A stretch of 64,000 nt of DNA, taken from assembly GCF_016583625.1 (NCBI RefSeq), contig NZ_NRRN01000001.1, positions 62,001 to 126,000 of the forward strand, written 5' to 3'. The notes under the pieces are model-generated. The model made no database searches. It was not told the DNA's origin and was given only the letters and a program-made list of their open reading frames with translations. Position 1 is the first letter of the stretch; each line of letters starts with the position of its first letter. The position numbers and the translations under genes were made by a program. This document shows, piece after piece, positions 41,195 through 50,624 of this stretch. This DNA is from Halorhodospira abdelmalekii (GTDB lineage Bacteria > Pseudomonadota > Gammaproteobacteria > Nitrococcales > Halorhodospiraceae).

Positions 41195-42118
41195 TTAGAC
41201 GACGGTCAACCACTCTTGATGGCGCGCATCCCGACCCTCGACGAGGTCGAAGTAGCGCCGCTGTAGCCGTTCGGTCATCGGGCCGCGGCAGCCGTTGCCG
41301 ATGGTGCGGCCGTCGAGCTCACGGATCGGTGTGACCTCGGCGGCCGTACCGGTAAAGAAGGCCTCGTCGGCGACGTAGACCTCGTCGCGGGTGATGCGTC
41401 GCTCGCAGACCTCGATTCCCTCCTCAGCAGCCAGCTGCATCACGGTCGCGCGCGTAATACCCTCCAGCGCCGAGGTCAAAGTCGGGGTGTAGAGGACGCC
41501 GTCGCGGACCATGAAGAAGTTTTCACCGGAGCCTTCACAGACGAAGCCGTCGACATCGAGCAGGAGCGCCTCGTCACAGCCGGCGCGTGCAGCCTCTTGC
41601 ACAGCGAGCATCGAGTTCATGTAGTTGCCGTTGGCCTTCGCGCGGCACATGGCGATATTGACGTGATGGCGGGTAAAGGAGGAGGTCTGCACCCGAATAC
41701 CGCACTCGCGATTCTCTGCCCCGAGGTAAGAGCCCCACTCCCAAGCGGCCACGATGGTGTGGGTGCGTAGTCCTTCGGCGTGCAGACCCATGCCTTCGGA
41801 GCCGTAAAACGACATCGGGCGGATATAGGCGCTTGCCAGTTTGTTGCTGCGTACCGCCTCGATGCAGGCCTGGTTGATCGCATCGGGGCTGTGCTGGATC
41901 TCCATACCGAGGATCTTCGCCGAATTGAACAGCCGCCGCGTGTGTTCGGGCAGGCGGAAGATCGCCGGTCCTTGATCCGTTGCGTAGGCGCGCAAGCCTT
42001 CAAAGACCCCCATGCCGTAGTGCAGCGTGTGGGTCAGGCAGTGGACGCGCGCCTCGCGCCAGGGAATCATCTCACCATCGAACCAGATCAAGCCGTCGCG
42101 GTCGGAGAAGTTAGCCAT
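41195..42118 (-). CDS. ilvE: Branched-chain amino acid aminotransferase
   Basis: 307 residues, PLP fold type IV, the usual length (E. coli 309). Begins ADRDGLIWFDGEMIPWREA-like (here FSDRDGLIWFDGEMIPW), then LHYGMGVFEGLRAY, RLPEHTRRLFNSAKI, AYIRPMSFYGSEGMG, ANGNYMNSMLAVQEA with the PLP lysine region, and FFTGTAAEVTPIRELDGRTIG. It catalyses the last step of Ile, Val and Leu synthesis. It is convergent with gspE (44-base gap). Confidence 0.96.
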   Translation of the reverse strand: MANFSDRDGLIWFDGEMIPWREARVHCLTHTLHYGMGVFEGLRAYATDQGPAIFRLPEHTRRLFNSAKILGMEIQHSPDAINQACIEAVRSNKLASAYIRPMSFYGSEGMGLHAEGLRTHTIVAAWEWGSYLGAENRECGIRVQTSSFTRHHVNIAMCRAKANGNYMNSMLAVQEAARAGCDEALLLDVDGFVCEGSGENFFMVRDGVLYTPTLTSALEGITRATVMQLAAEEGIEVCERRITRDEVYVADEAFFTGTAAEVTPIRELDGRTIGNGCRGPMTERLQRRYFDLVEGRDARHQEWLTVV

Positions 42119-42234
42119 CGGTGCTCCGTAGTGATCATTGACTGCGGGTACAGGTCAGGGAAGGGGCGTGCAGCACACCTACCGGCGTTGCAGTTTGCCA
42201 TATTGCGCCGGTCAGCGGTATGGGGAGGCGGTGC

Positions 42235-45144
42235 TCAGGCCTCCATCACCTCCTGCCACAGCTGCGTGACGATGCGTCGATGCTCGCCGAGCGCGTCGCT
42301 GAGCTCTGTTTGCGCAACGCCGCTGCCCTCATCTTGGAGGGCGAGATGATGCAGGCGGCGGCGGTAGGCGCGGTAGGCGTTCGCTAAGGCGTGCGCGGTC
42401 TCTGCCTTGAGCACGCCGGTTGCGGCCAAGTCGCGGAGCAGGCGAATATTATCGGTGTGCTCGACGAGCGCCGGGTGTGCATGGGCGTGCGCCAACACCC
42501 AGTATTGGACAAGAAACTCGATATCGGTTAAGCCACCGCGGTCGTTTTTTAGATCGAAGTGCTGTGGATCGCGAGCGGCCTTCTCTTGCCGCTGCCGGTT
42601 ACGCATGCTGCGCACTTCCTCGCGCAGGGTGGCGTGCTCTCGCGGTTGCTGCAGCACGTCGGCGCGTGCTTGCGCAAAGGCGCTGCGAATCGCTTCATCG
42701 CCGGCGACGGCGCGGGCCCGAACTAGCGCTTGGTGCTCCCAGGTCCAGGCGCTGTGCCACTGATAGGTGGTGAAGGCCTCCAGGCTGGTGCTCATCAAGC
42801 CGGCTTTGCCCGAGGGGCGCAGCCGTGCATCGACCTCGTAGACGAAGCCACTCGGGGTGGGGGTCGTTAAGAAGTGGATGATGCGCTGGGCGAGACGGGC
42901 GAAGAAGGCCTGATTGTCGATGACCCGCGGGCCGTCGGTCTCCTGCTCGCTGCCGCTGCTGTTGTGGATGAAGACGAGGTCGAGATCGGAGTTGTAGCCG
43001 AGCTCTAGGCCGCCGAGTTTGCCGTAGGCGATGACGGCGAAGCGAGCTTTGTGGCGCTCGCCGTTGCTGTCGATAAAGTGCGGTTGGCCGTGGCGCTGGC
43101 GCAGGTGCTCGAAACAGAGGGCGACGGTGTGCTCAAGAGTCACTTCGGCGATGTGGCTGAGGTAGTCGCTGACGACCATTAACGGCGCTGCACCGCTGAC
43201 ATCGGCGGCTGCGACCTTGAGCTGCTGCGCCTGTTTGAATTGCCGCACCACCTCCATTTGTTGCTCCAGATCTTCGACGTCGATCTGTGCCAGGCGGAGT
43301 GCCAAATCGTGCTCCAGGGCCTCGCGCCCGAGTGGTTCATAGAGCGTGCGCGGGTCGAGCAGTTCATCGAGCAGCAGCGGGTGGGCGGCGATAAAGCGGG
43401 CGACCCAGGCCGAGCCGTCGCAGAGCTGAACCAGTTGCGAGAGCGCCATCGGGTGTTCGACGAGTAAAGCTAGATAGGCCGTGCGCCGGGCGATGGTGTC
43501 GATCAGCTCCAAGGTTCGGTGCAGGGTGCGCGAGGGATGGCGTGCCTGGGCACAGGCGCCGATTAGCAGCGGCATCAAACGATCGAGCCGGTGGCGTCCG
43601 CGAGCCGAGAGCGAGCGCACCGTGGCGCCGTCGCGAAAGGCGCGCAGTGGTGGTTCCAGTGTGTCGGGGGCGGTAAAGCCGAGCTCACTGAGACGCTCAC
43701 AGGCCTCCGCCGGTGACAGCCGCCCCCCCCACAGTTCGGTCGCCGCATCGGGTTCGGTCGTCGCCGGAGCGCTCGCTTGTGGAGCGCTAAAGACTTGTTC
43801 GAAGTGGCTGTGGACTTGACGGCGGATGTCGGTGAGCTCGGCTTCGAAAACCGTCAAATCGGTGTATCCGCTTCCCCAGGCGACCCGGGCGCGGGCGGTG
43901 GGATCGGTCGGTACGGTGTGGGCTTGCTCATCATTGAGCATCTGTACGGCGTTTTCCGCACGCCGCAGGAAGCGATAGGCCGCGATCAGCGTATCGGCGC
44001 TGTGTTCCGGCAGGATCGCCTGTTCGCGCAGATAGTAGAGCGTTTTTAGGAGCTGTCGCGAGCGTAAGTTGTTATCGCGGCCGCCACGGATCAACTGGAA
44101 GGCTTGGGCGATGAATTCGACCTCGCGAATGCCGCCCTCGCCGGTCTTAAGGTTCTCCTCCGTGCCGCGCCGGCTGACCTCACTGGCGATCATCGCCTTG
44201 GTCTCGCGCAATTGCTCCAGGGCGCCGTAATCGAGGTATCGTCGATAGACGAAGGGGCGCAAGTCGCGAGTTAAGGCGTTGCCCGCCGTGTAATCGCCAC
44301 CGACGCAGCGCGCCTTGACCATGGCGTAGCGCTCCCACTCACGGCCTTGACTCTCGTAGTAGCTCTCCAGGGCTGCAAACGAGAGGGCGAGCGGGCCGGC
44401 ATCGCCATTGGGGCGCAGTCGCATATCGACCCGGAAGGCCCGCCCCTCAGGGGTGATGGCGTCCAAAGCAGTAATCAGCTGACGGCCGAGTTTGACGAAG
44501 AACTCATCGTTGCTGCGCGGGCGCGCACCGTCGGTCTCGCCCTGCTCAGGGAAGGCAAAGATCAGATCGAGATCGGAGGAGAAGTTCAGCTCGCGGCCAC
44601 CGAGCTTGCCCATGCCGAGCACGACCAGCTGCTGCGGGTCGCCCTGCTCGCCCCGCGGTACCCCCCAGCGCTCGGTGAGTGCACGATAGAGCCAGGCGAG
44701 GGCGAGATCGATGGCCGCCTCGGCCATGTCGCTGGTCTCGATTAAGGTCTCGTCGAGATCGGCCCAGCCGGTGAGTGCTCGATAGGCGATCCGCACCGCC
44801 TCGCGGCGACGAAAGCGCCGCAGGGCTGAGTGCAGCGCTGCCTCCTCGGTGACCTCGCTGAGGTACTGCTCTAGGAGTTGACGGTAGCGCTGCGCCGGGT
44901 AGGCGGAGAATAGATCGCCGCTCTCAAGCAGTTCCTGGAGCAGTCCGGAGTCAGCCTCGCTGCAAGAGCGGGTGACGAAGTCGCTCGCCGCAACAACGCC
45001 GGGCAGGCTGGCGGCGATGCGCTCATCCGCAGGAACGGCGCCAGCGGAGCGCAGCCGTTCTAGCTGCTGCTCCGCCGTAGGGCGCAAGTTCTCCGGCAGC
45101 GGACGTAAGGTCTCGGGAGCCATCTGTGCCACCTTCCCGGCCAT
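42235..45144 (-). CDS. glnE: Glutamine synthetase adenylyltransferase/adenylyl-removing enzyme
   Basis: 969 residues (E. coli 946). Two nucleotidyltransferase domains, each with a GMGKLGG/GYGKLGG-type motif and an active-site DLD: LGMGKLGGRELNFSSDLDLIF in the N-terminal half and IAYGKLGGLELGYNSDLDLVF in the C-terminal half, each followed by helical regulatory regions (for example GEGGIREVEFIAQAFQL and DRGGLTDIEFLVQYWVL). It adenylylates and deadenylylates glutamine synthetase under PII control. ilvE lies 116 bases downstream, as in several proteobacteria, so they may be one transcript. Confidence 0.97.
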   Translation of the reverse strand: MAGKVAQMAPETLRPLPENLRPTAEQQLERLRSAGAVPADERIAASLPGVVAASDFVTRSCSEADSGLLQELLESGDLFSAYPAQRYRQLLEQYLSEVTEEAALHSALRRFRRREAVRIAYRALTGWADLDETLIETSDMAEAAIDLALAWLYRALTERWGVPRGEQGDPQQLVVLGMGKLGGRELNFSSDLDLIFAFPEQGETDGARPRSNDEFFVKLGRQLITALDAITPEGRAFRVDMRLRPNGDAGPLALSFAALESYYESQGREWERYAMVKARCVGGDYTAGNALTRDLRPFVYRRYLDYGALEQLRETKAMIASEVSRRGTEENLKTGEGGIREVEFIAQAFQLIRGGRDNNLRSRQLLKTLYYLREQAILPEHSADTLIAAYRFLRRAENAVQMLNDEQAHTVPTDPTARARVAWGSGYTDLTVFEAELTDIRRQVHSHFEQVFSAPQASAPATTEPDAATELWGGRLSPAEACERLSELGFTAPDTLEPPLRAFRDGATVRSLSARGRHRLDRLMPLLIGACAQARHPSRTLHRTLELIDTIARRTAYLALLVEHPMALSQLVQLCDGSAWVARFIAAHPLLLDELLDPRTLYEPLGREALEHDLALRLAQIDVEDLEQQMEVVRQFKQAQQLKVAAADVSGAAPLMVVSDYLSHIAEVTLEHTVALCFEHLRQRHGQPHFIDSNGERHKARFAVIAYGKLGGLELGYNSDLDLVFIHNSSGSEQETDGPRVIDNQAFFARLAQRIIHFLTTPTPSGFVYEVDARLRPSGKAGLMSTSLEAFTTYQWHSAWTWEHQALVRARAVAGDEAIRSAFAQARADVLQQPREHATLREEVRSMRNRQRQEKAARDPQHFDLKNDRGGLTDIEFLVQYWVLAHAHAHPALVEHTDNIRLLRDLAATGVLKAETAHALANAYRAYRRRLHHLALQDEGSGVAQTELSDALGEHRRIVTQLWQEVMEA

Positions 45145-45168
45145 CTTCTCGCGAGGCCGCTAACGGCC

Positions 45169-45744
45169 TCACCCCCCGAAGAGACGTCCGCCCATGACCA
45201 CCACCCCGAAGAGCAGCAGGGCGGCGATGATCGGCTCGCCGTTGGCCCGCAGACTCTGCTGAAACGACCAGTGCTGCAGGTTAAGGGGGGCTTGTGGTTG
45301 CAGCTTGGGGATCAAGGCGTAAGTCGAATGGCCCCACGCCTCCCACTCCGCCGGGAAGCGTCGGCGCAGCTTGGCGTCTTCCTTGCGGATGGCCGGCGGG
45401 TAGTAGAGCAGGGCGAAGGCTATAGCCACGGGAACCAGCCACCATGCCTGCGCACAAAGCAAAAAGCCAATAATGATCAGCATGTTGCCCACATAGAGCG
45501 GGTGACGCACGAAGGCGTATGGTCCATCGCGGGCCAACTCCTGATCCTTTTTCAGGTGTCCGGCTCCCCACAGCCGGACAGCGATCCCGAGCAGCGCGAG
45601 GAGGGCGCCGAGTAGATAGAGTGGGATCGAGAACGGGGTGCTGGCGACCACGATCACGATCAGCAGCAGGATGCCGAGGGCTTGACGGGCTTTATGCCGT
45701 TTATGCAGCACCGAGTCGAGCAGGCTTTTGGGATCAAGGTTCAT
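45169..45744 (-). CDS. Isoprenylcysteine carboxyl methyltransferase-like membrane protein
   Basis: 191 residues. Hydrophobic helices at about 22-60 and 88-112, and a C-terminal one at about 170-188. The family signature GPYAFVRHPLYVGNMLIIIGF followed by RKEDAKLRRRFPAEWEAWGHSTYALIP is the SAM-binding part of the ICMT/PEMT membrane methyltransferases. The substrate in bacteria is mostly unknown; isoprenoids or phospholipids are possible. It lies 24 bases upstream of glnE and is probably co-transcribed with it. Confidence 0.8.
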   Translation of the reverse strand: MNLDPKSLLDSVLHKRHKARQALGILLLIVIVVASTPFSIPLYLLGALLALLGIAVRLWGAGHLKKDQELARDGPYAFVRHPLYVGNMLIIIGFLLCAQAWWLVPVAIAFALLYYPPAIRKEDAKLRRRFPAEWEAWGHSTYALIPKLQPQAPLNLQHWSFQQSLRANGEPIIAALLLFGVVVMGGRLFGG

Positions 45745-46077
45745 TCTGGCGTCTTGTTAGGAAAGCAAAAGGTGGGCGCCGGTGCGTCGATAAAGACAGC
45801 AACCGCCGCTGTCTGCCGATGATAACCGATTTTCCTGCGGCTGTCTGTGTTGGCCTGCTGCCGTCTGACTCTGCAGTGGCTCTCTACCGCCCCGGGGCGT
45901 GAAGCCGCCCGGTGGCTTGCTGAAGTATACTCGCCCGGTTACCCTGTTTTTTTAAAGCCTTTTAATGTCTGGGTGTGGCGGATGGCTTGGATGGGCGCTT
46001 GCGGTAATGGGCTGCGGTGCACAGTGTGGCTGGATCTTCCGGATCTTCGCAGCATAAGAGGCGTGAGGACGGTTTAG
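45745..46077. other. Divergent intergenic region
   Basis: 333 bases between the methyltransferase and the signalling block. A TATACT hexamer at 45926-45931 could be a -10 box for the kinase but has no good -35 partner. A run of seven T at about 45947-45953 follows, without a convincing hairpin. No gene was recognised. Confidence 0.45.
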
Positions 46078-49000
46078 ATGGTTGAGTGTGAAGAGGGCTC
46101 GATCGTTCCAGGCTCTGGCGGGAGCAGCGCAAAGTCAACCCCGCAGCGCAAGGCGTCGGCTATTGATGAACAGCAGCGCTATCGTCTGGCGCAGAAGGCG
46201 GCAGGGTTTGGGGTCTGGGAGTGGGATCTGGCGGCCGACCGAATCGCCTGGGATGAAGCCTGCTGGCTTCAGCTTGGTTACCCGCCGGAGCAGTGTGGTC
46301 CGCTCGACTACGCCACTTGGCGAGCGATGATTCACCCGGACGATCTGGCGCGCATCGAGCCGATCGTACAGCGGCGGCTTGCAGAGGGGCGATCGTTCTC
46401 TGTGGAATTTCGCTATCGGTGTGCAGATGGCGATTGGCTGTGGGTGCAGGGGCGTGGCCAAACCATGCGACGGACACCGTCAGGGAAGCCAGCCTTGATG
46501 GTCGGTACACATGTCGACGTGCAACAGCTAAAGGAGACAGAGTCCGCCCTGCGGCGGCGCGAACACGAGTTGACCGAGGCGAAACGCATTGCGCGCTTGG
46601 GGCACTGGATGGCTGATCTACAGCGCGGAACGGTGCACTGGTCTGACGAAATCTATCAAATTTTTGGGCTAGCCAACGCTAGGCCGCCGATCACCGTTGA
46701 GCGGTTTATGGCAATGGTCCACCCTGAAGACCGCCATGCGGTTCAGGCGACGCTGGAGCGGCCGCTCCAGCATGGTGTCCAGTTTGATATTGAGCACCGC
46801 ATCGTACGCCCTGATGGCGGCGTGCGTATTCTCCACCAGCGCGGCTGCACCGAGTTCGACCAACAGGGCAGCGCTTGGTTCTGGCGCGGTACCACGCAAG
46901 ATGTCAGCGAGCAGCGAAAGCTGCAGGAGGCTCTCGCCGAACGGGAGGCGCACTATCGGGATCTCGTCGAAAACCACCCACTTATGGTGGAGCGGTTTTT
47001 GCCGGATAGCACGGTCACCTTCGTGAATCGCACCTTGGCCGATTTTTTTGAGTGCGATCCGGAGCAGCTGGTCGGTCGGCGCTGGTTGGATGTCGTTCCG
47101 GAGAAGGAGCGCACGGAGGTGCGCGCGCACTTGGCGAGCTATACCCCCGAGAGTCCGATCGGCACCTTCGAAAACAGCATTCCACAGCGCTGTGGCGGTC
47201 TTCGGAGGGTGCAGTGGACGTGTCGTGCCTTTTTTGATGACGATGACCGGATTGCTTCTTTTCAGGCGGTGGGTATCGATATCACCGAACGCAAGCAGCA
47301 GCAGGTAGCGTTGGAGCAGGCCCGTGAAGAGGCCGAGCGTGCGAGCCGCGCCAAGAGCGAATTTCTCGCTAATATGAGCCACGAAATTCGCACGCCGATG
47401 AATGCGGTGATCGGCTTGAGCCAGCTGCTGCTTGATACCGATCTAGATGCGCGACAGCTCGATCATCTCAAGAAGATTCACAGCTCTTCGCGGATGTTGC
47501 TCGGCATTATTAATGACATTCTTGACTTCTCCAAGATCGAGTCAGGGCAGCTCGCCCTTGAGGCGCACCCTTTTGACCTGGGCGAAATTTTTGACCATTT
47601 GGCGACGCTCTTTATCGATAGTACCCACGCCAAAGAGCTTGAGCTGATCTACGCTGTGCAGCCTGATCTGCCACGCTCGCTAGTTGGCGATTCGCTGCGC
47701 ATCACACAGGTTTTGACTAACCTGCTAAGCAACGCAATTAAGTTTACGCCGCGTGGTGGGACCATAGAATTGGCGGTGTATACGGTGCAGGAGCATAAGG
47801 TGCCTCACTGTGTAGAACCAGAGACGGCGACGATCCACTTTCAGGTGCGCGACAGTGGCATCGGTATGAGCGAGGAACAGATTGCCCGTATCTTTAAGCC
47901 GTTCACTCAGGCTGATACCTCGACGACTCGGCAGTATGGTGGCACGGGCTTGGGGTTGGCGATTGGGCGGAGCCTGGTCGCCAAGATGGGAGGGAGCCTC
48001 AGTGTGCAATCGCAGCCTGGCGTAGGCAGCACCTTCTTTTTTACCGTGCGGCTGCCGATAGTAAAGGCTTCAAGCAGTCGTACGGTTGGCAACCCCCCTT
48101 ACCGTGGAACGCGCGGTCGGCGCGTGCTGATCGTTGATGATCATGAGAGCGCACGGCGTGTCATGCGCGGGCTGCTTGACTATTGCCAGTATGAGACGCA
48201 TGAGGCCGATAGTGGTGAGGCGGCCATTGAGCAGGTTGCTGCGGCAGAGCAGCGCGCCGCACCGTTCGATTTCATTTTGATGGACTGGTCGATGCCAGGA
48301 GGGCTCAACGGGCGGCAGACCTGTGAGGAGCTGGAGCGGCGGCGCCAGCGCGGCGAGTTGGCGCAGACTCGGCCGCTGACTGTCATGGTGAGCGCCTACG
48401 ACGGGGATCAGATGGCTCTGCCTGCAGGGCTAATACAAGGCTTTTTAACTAAGCCGGTTACAGCTTCAGCGCTTTATCAAGCGCTGGTACAGGCTGAGCA
48501 GGGTGAAGCGAGAGCGTCCCCCCATGCCGCAGCGACGCTGGTGTGCGTCCCTGATCTGACTGGGATGGTGCTTCTTCTCGTAGAGGACAACCTTGTAAAT
48601 CAAGAAGTCGCAATTCTTATGCTGGAAAAGACTGGGGCGCAGATCGAGGTGGCAGGCGACGGCGCCGAGGCACTGGCTGCGGTTGCGACACGCCGGCCTG
48701 ATTTAATCTTTATGGATCTGCAAATGCCGGTCATGGATGGTTTCGAGGCCTCACAGCGACTGCTTGCCTCTGGCTATTCGGGGCCGATTATTGCCTTGTC
48801 GGCAGCAGTGCTGGATGAAGACCGCCAGCGTGCTGAGGCGGCTGGTATGCGTGAACTGATTAAAAAACCGATTGAACCGGAAGCACTCTACGCCACGTTG
48901 ATAGCCTATTTGCGGGCGCCGGTGCCGGCAGCAACTGTAGACACTGTAGACAAGGGCAGGGGCGACGGCGAAGGCGAGGGCAAGGGCGAGGGCAAGGGCG

Positions 49001-49452
49001 AGGGCAAGGACAAGGGCGAAGAAGGGGGAAGAGCGCAGCTCGAAACCGCTGGCGCTGGTCCAGATAGGCTGCCCGCTGCACTCCCCGGTTTTGATATGAC
49101 ACGTGGGTTGCGAGTCGCATGTGGTAATGAGCAGATCTATGTTCGCCTATTGAAACTCTTTCAAGGCCAACTGTCGGGCTACCTCACTGCGCTTATCGAG
49201 CCACTTCGCAGCGGGGAGATGACTGACCAGGAGGCGTTGCAGCGGCAGGCTCATACGCTCAAAGGCAGCGGCGATCATGTCGGTGCTGTTGCCATTGCTG
49301 AACTGGCCGCGCAGATTGAGCAAACAATAAAACGAAGTGAGCCGATCGACGAAACAGTGGTGAATGCTTTAGAACAGCAGATAGAAATCGCCGCGCAAGC
49401 CCTCGAAGCATGGCTTCGTGACTCCCTGGGTAGCGCTGGAAATGGGCGGTAA
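46078..49452 (+). CDS. PAS hybrid histidine kinase with two receivers and Hpt
   Basis: 1124 residues, no clear membrane helix. Three PAS/PAC units (about 30-152, 165-280, 290-410), of which the first two have the PAS fold-3 pattern ([37 protein letters not shown]). Phospho-accepting H435 lies in [15 protein letters not shown]; the ATPase domain shows SNAIKFT, DSGIGM and GGTGLGL. Receiver 1 has D736 ([12 protein letters not shown]), receiver 2 has D880 ([11 protein letters not shown]), and the Hpt domain has H1059 ([12 protein letters not shown]). A Gly/Lys/Glu-repeat linker separates receiver 2 from Hpt. Much of the kinase-receiver-Hpt part is paralogous to the protein at 15458-20797. It is the first gene of a five-gene co-directional block, 32 bases before the FIST gene. 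Confidence 0.92.
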   Translation: MVECEEGSIVPGSGGSSAKSTPQRKASAIDEQQRYRLAQKAAGFGVWEWDLAADRIAWDEACWLQLGYPPEQCGPLDYATWRAMIHPDDLARIEPIVQRRLAEGRSFSVEFRYRCADGDWLWVQGRGQTMRRTPSGKPALMVGTHVDVQQLKETESALRRREHELTEAKRIARLGHWMADLQRGTVHWSDEIYQIFGLANARPPITVERFMAMVHPEDRHAVQATLERPLQHGVQFDIEHRIVRPDGGVRILHQRGCTEFDQQGSAWFWRGTTQDVSEQRKLQEALAEREAHYRDLVENHPLMVERFLPDSTVTFVNRTLADFFECDPEQLVGRRWLDVVPEKERTEVRAHLASYTPESPIGTFENSIPQRCGGLRRVQWTCRAFFDDDDRIASFQAVGIDITERKQQQVALEQAREEAERASRAKSEFLANMSHEIRTPMNAVIGLSQLLLDTDLDARQLDHLKKIHSSSRMLLGIINDILDFSKIESGQLALEAHPFDLGEIFDHLATLFIDSTHAKELELIYAVQPDLPRSLVGDSLRITQVLTNLLSNAIKFTPRGGTIELAVYTVQEHKVPHCVEPETATIHFQVRDSGIGMSEEQIARIFKPFTQADTSTTRQYGGTGLGLAIGRSLVAKMGGSLSVQSQPGVGSTFFFTVRLPIVKASSSRTVGNPPYRGTRGRRVLIVDDHESARRVMRGLLDYCQYETHEADSGEAAIEQVAAAEQRAAPFDFILMDWSMPGGLNGRQTCEELERRRQRGELAQTRPLTVMVSAYDGDQMALPAGLIQGFLTKPVTASALYQALVQAEQGEARASPHAAATLVCVPDLTGMVLLLVEDNLVNQEVAILMLEKTGAQIEVAGDGAEALAAVATRRPDLIFMDLQMPVMDGFEASQRLLASGYSGPIIALSAAVLDEDRQRAEAAGMRELIKKPIEPEALYATLIAYLRAPVPAATVDTVDKGRGDGEGEGKGEGKGEGKDKGEEGGRAQLETAGAGPDRLPAALPGFDMTRGLRVACGNEQIYVRLLKLFQGQLSGYLTALIEPLRSGEMTDQEALQRQAHTLKGSGDHVGAVAIAELAAQIEQTIKRSEPIDETVVNALEQQIEIAAQALEAWLRDSLGSAGNGR
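48951..49020 (+). repeat. In-frame 6/12-bp repeat encoding a Gly-Lys/Glu linker
   Basis: Alternating GAGGGC and AAGGGC units inside the hybrid kinase gene encode a (GEGK)-type linker (residues about 958-981). The period is a multiple of three, so unit gain or loss keeps the frame and only changes the tether between receiver 2 and Hpt. Confidence 0.85.
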
Positions 49453-49484
49453 GTTTTTAAATAAGCAAGACAAGACAGGGGGTT

Positions 49485-50621
49485 ATGGTGGTCCGCGTAC
49501 ATTTCGAGCCTAGTGGAACCCTGGACGGCTTGGCCGCTGCACTCCAGACACTGGCTAGCGAGCCTGAGAGTGGTGCGCTGATGGTGCTTGCATGCGATGC
49601 CAACGGCTGGTCGGCAGAAGCACTCGATCCAGTCCTAAAAACCTGCACGGTGCCGGTCTTCGGTGGGATCTTCCCGCAAGTCGCCTACCACAATCAAAAC
49701 TACGAACGGGGTTCCCTGCTTATTGCCTTCGATGCTGCGCCGGAGGTCGCCTGCGTGCCAGGGCTTAGCGAGGAGGAGGCTGATTTCGATGAACGAGTTG
49801 AGAGCGCTACCGAACACTGGGGGCATGCGGAGGGAGAGACGACGCTGCTCGTTTTCGTCGATGGATTGTCAAGCCGGATCAGTGCGCTGGTCGAGGGCCT
49901 ATTCGTTAACTTCGGTCTAGAGAATAACTTTATCGGCGGTGGTGCGGGTTCTCTAAGCTTCCAAAAAAAGCCTTGTATTTTTACCAATGATGGGCTTTTT
50001 GCTGACGTTGCGCTACTTGTCCGTTTGCCGCTGCGCAGCAGTATCGGTGTGACGCACGGTTGGCAACCGGTGAGTGATCCACTCAAAGTTACCGGGGCGC
50101 GGGGGAACGTCATTACAACTTTGGATTGGGAGCCGGCGTTCACTGTATATCAGCGTTTAGTTAAGGCACACAGTGGGGTAGAGGTTCGCGCTGAAGATTT
50201 TTTTGCAGTAGCCAAATCTTACCCGTTTGGTATGACTAAATTGGGTGCCGAAGTTGTCGTCCGTGATCCGCTGATGGTCGAGAACGAAAGCGATCTGGTG
50301 TGCGTCGGAGAGGTCCCTGAAGGCTCCTTTGTGCGGCTGCTAAATGGCACCCCGGAAACGTTAATTGAGGCTGCAGAAAAGGCACGTCAAATCGCTCTGC
50401 CCGAGTCGGTGGGGAGCAGTTTTGGCTGCTGTCTGTTTATAGATTGTATCTCACGCGTTCTTTTTCTTGGCGAGCGAATTGCCGATGAGCTGTACGCGGT
50501 CGGCAGTGAGTACCCAGTCTGCGGTGCCTTTACTCTCGGTGAAATTGCTAACAGCGGAGATGCCTTCCTGGAGTTTTATAACAAGACCTCTGTCTTTGGT
50601 GTCTTGTACGATCAGGACTGA
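49485..50621 (+). CDS. FIST-domain sensor protein, NosP-like
   Basis: 378 residues, soluble. The FIST N domain (about 20-215) has the fold's usual stretches: GALMVLACDANGW, VPVFGGIFPQVAY, LLVFVDGLSSRISALVEGLFVNFG, NNFIGGGAGSLSFQKKPCIF and GVTHGWQPVSDPLKVTGARGNVI. The FIST C domain (about 222-365) ends CGAFTLGEIANSGDAFLEFYNKTSVFGVL. Known FIST proteins named NosP bind haem and sense nitric oxide, and are encoded beside a histidine kinase and often a cyclic-di-GMP enzyme, exactly as here (3 bases to the REC-GGDEF-EAL gene, then a hybrid kinase). NO sensing is therefore a context-based inference; the haem ligand cannot be assigned from sequence alone. Confidence 0.8.
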   Translation: MVVRVHFEPSGTLDGLAAALQTLASEPESGALMVLACDANGWSAEALDPVLKTCTVPVFGGIFPQVAYHNQNYERGSLLIAFDAAPEVACVPGLSEEEADFDERVESATEHWGHAEGETTLLVFVDGLSSRISALVEGLFVNFGLENNFIGGGAGSLSFQKKPCIFTNDGLFADVALLVRLPLRSSIGVTHGWQPVSDPLKVTGARGNVITTLDWEPAFTVYQRLVKAHSGVEVRAEDFFAVAKSYPFGMTKLGAEVVVRDPLMVENESDLVCVGEVPEGSFVRLLNGTPETLIEAAEKARQIALPESVGSSFGCCLFIDCISRVLFLGERIADELYAVGSEYPVCGAFTLGEIANSGDAFLEFYNKTSVFGVLYDQD

Positions 50622-50624
50622 TTC

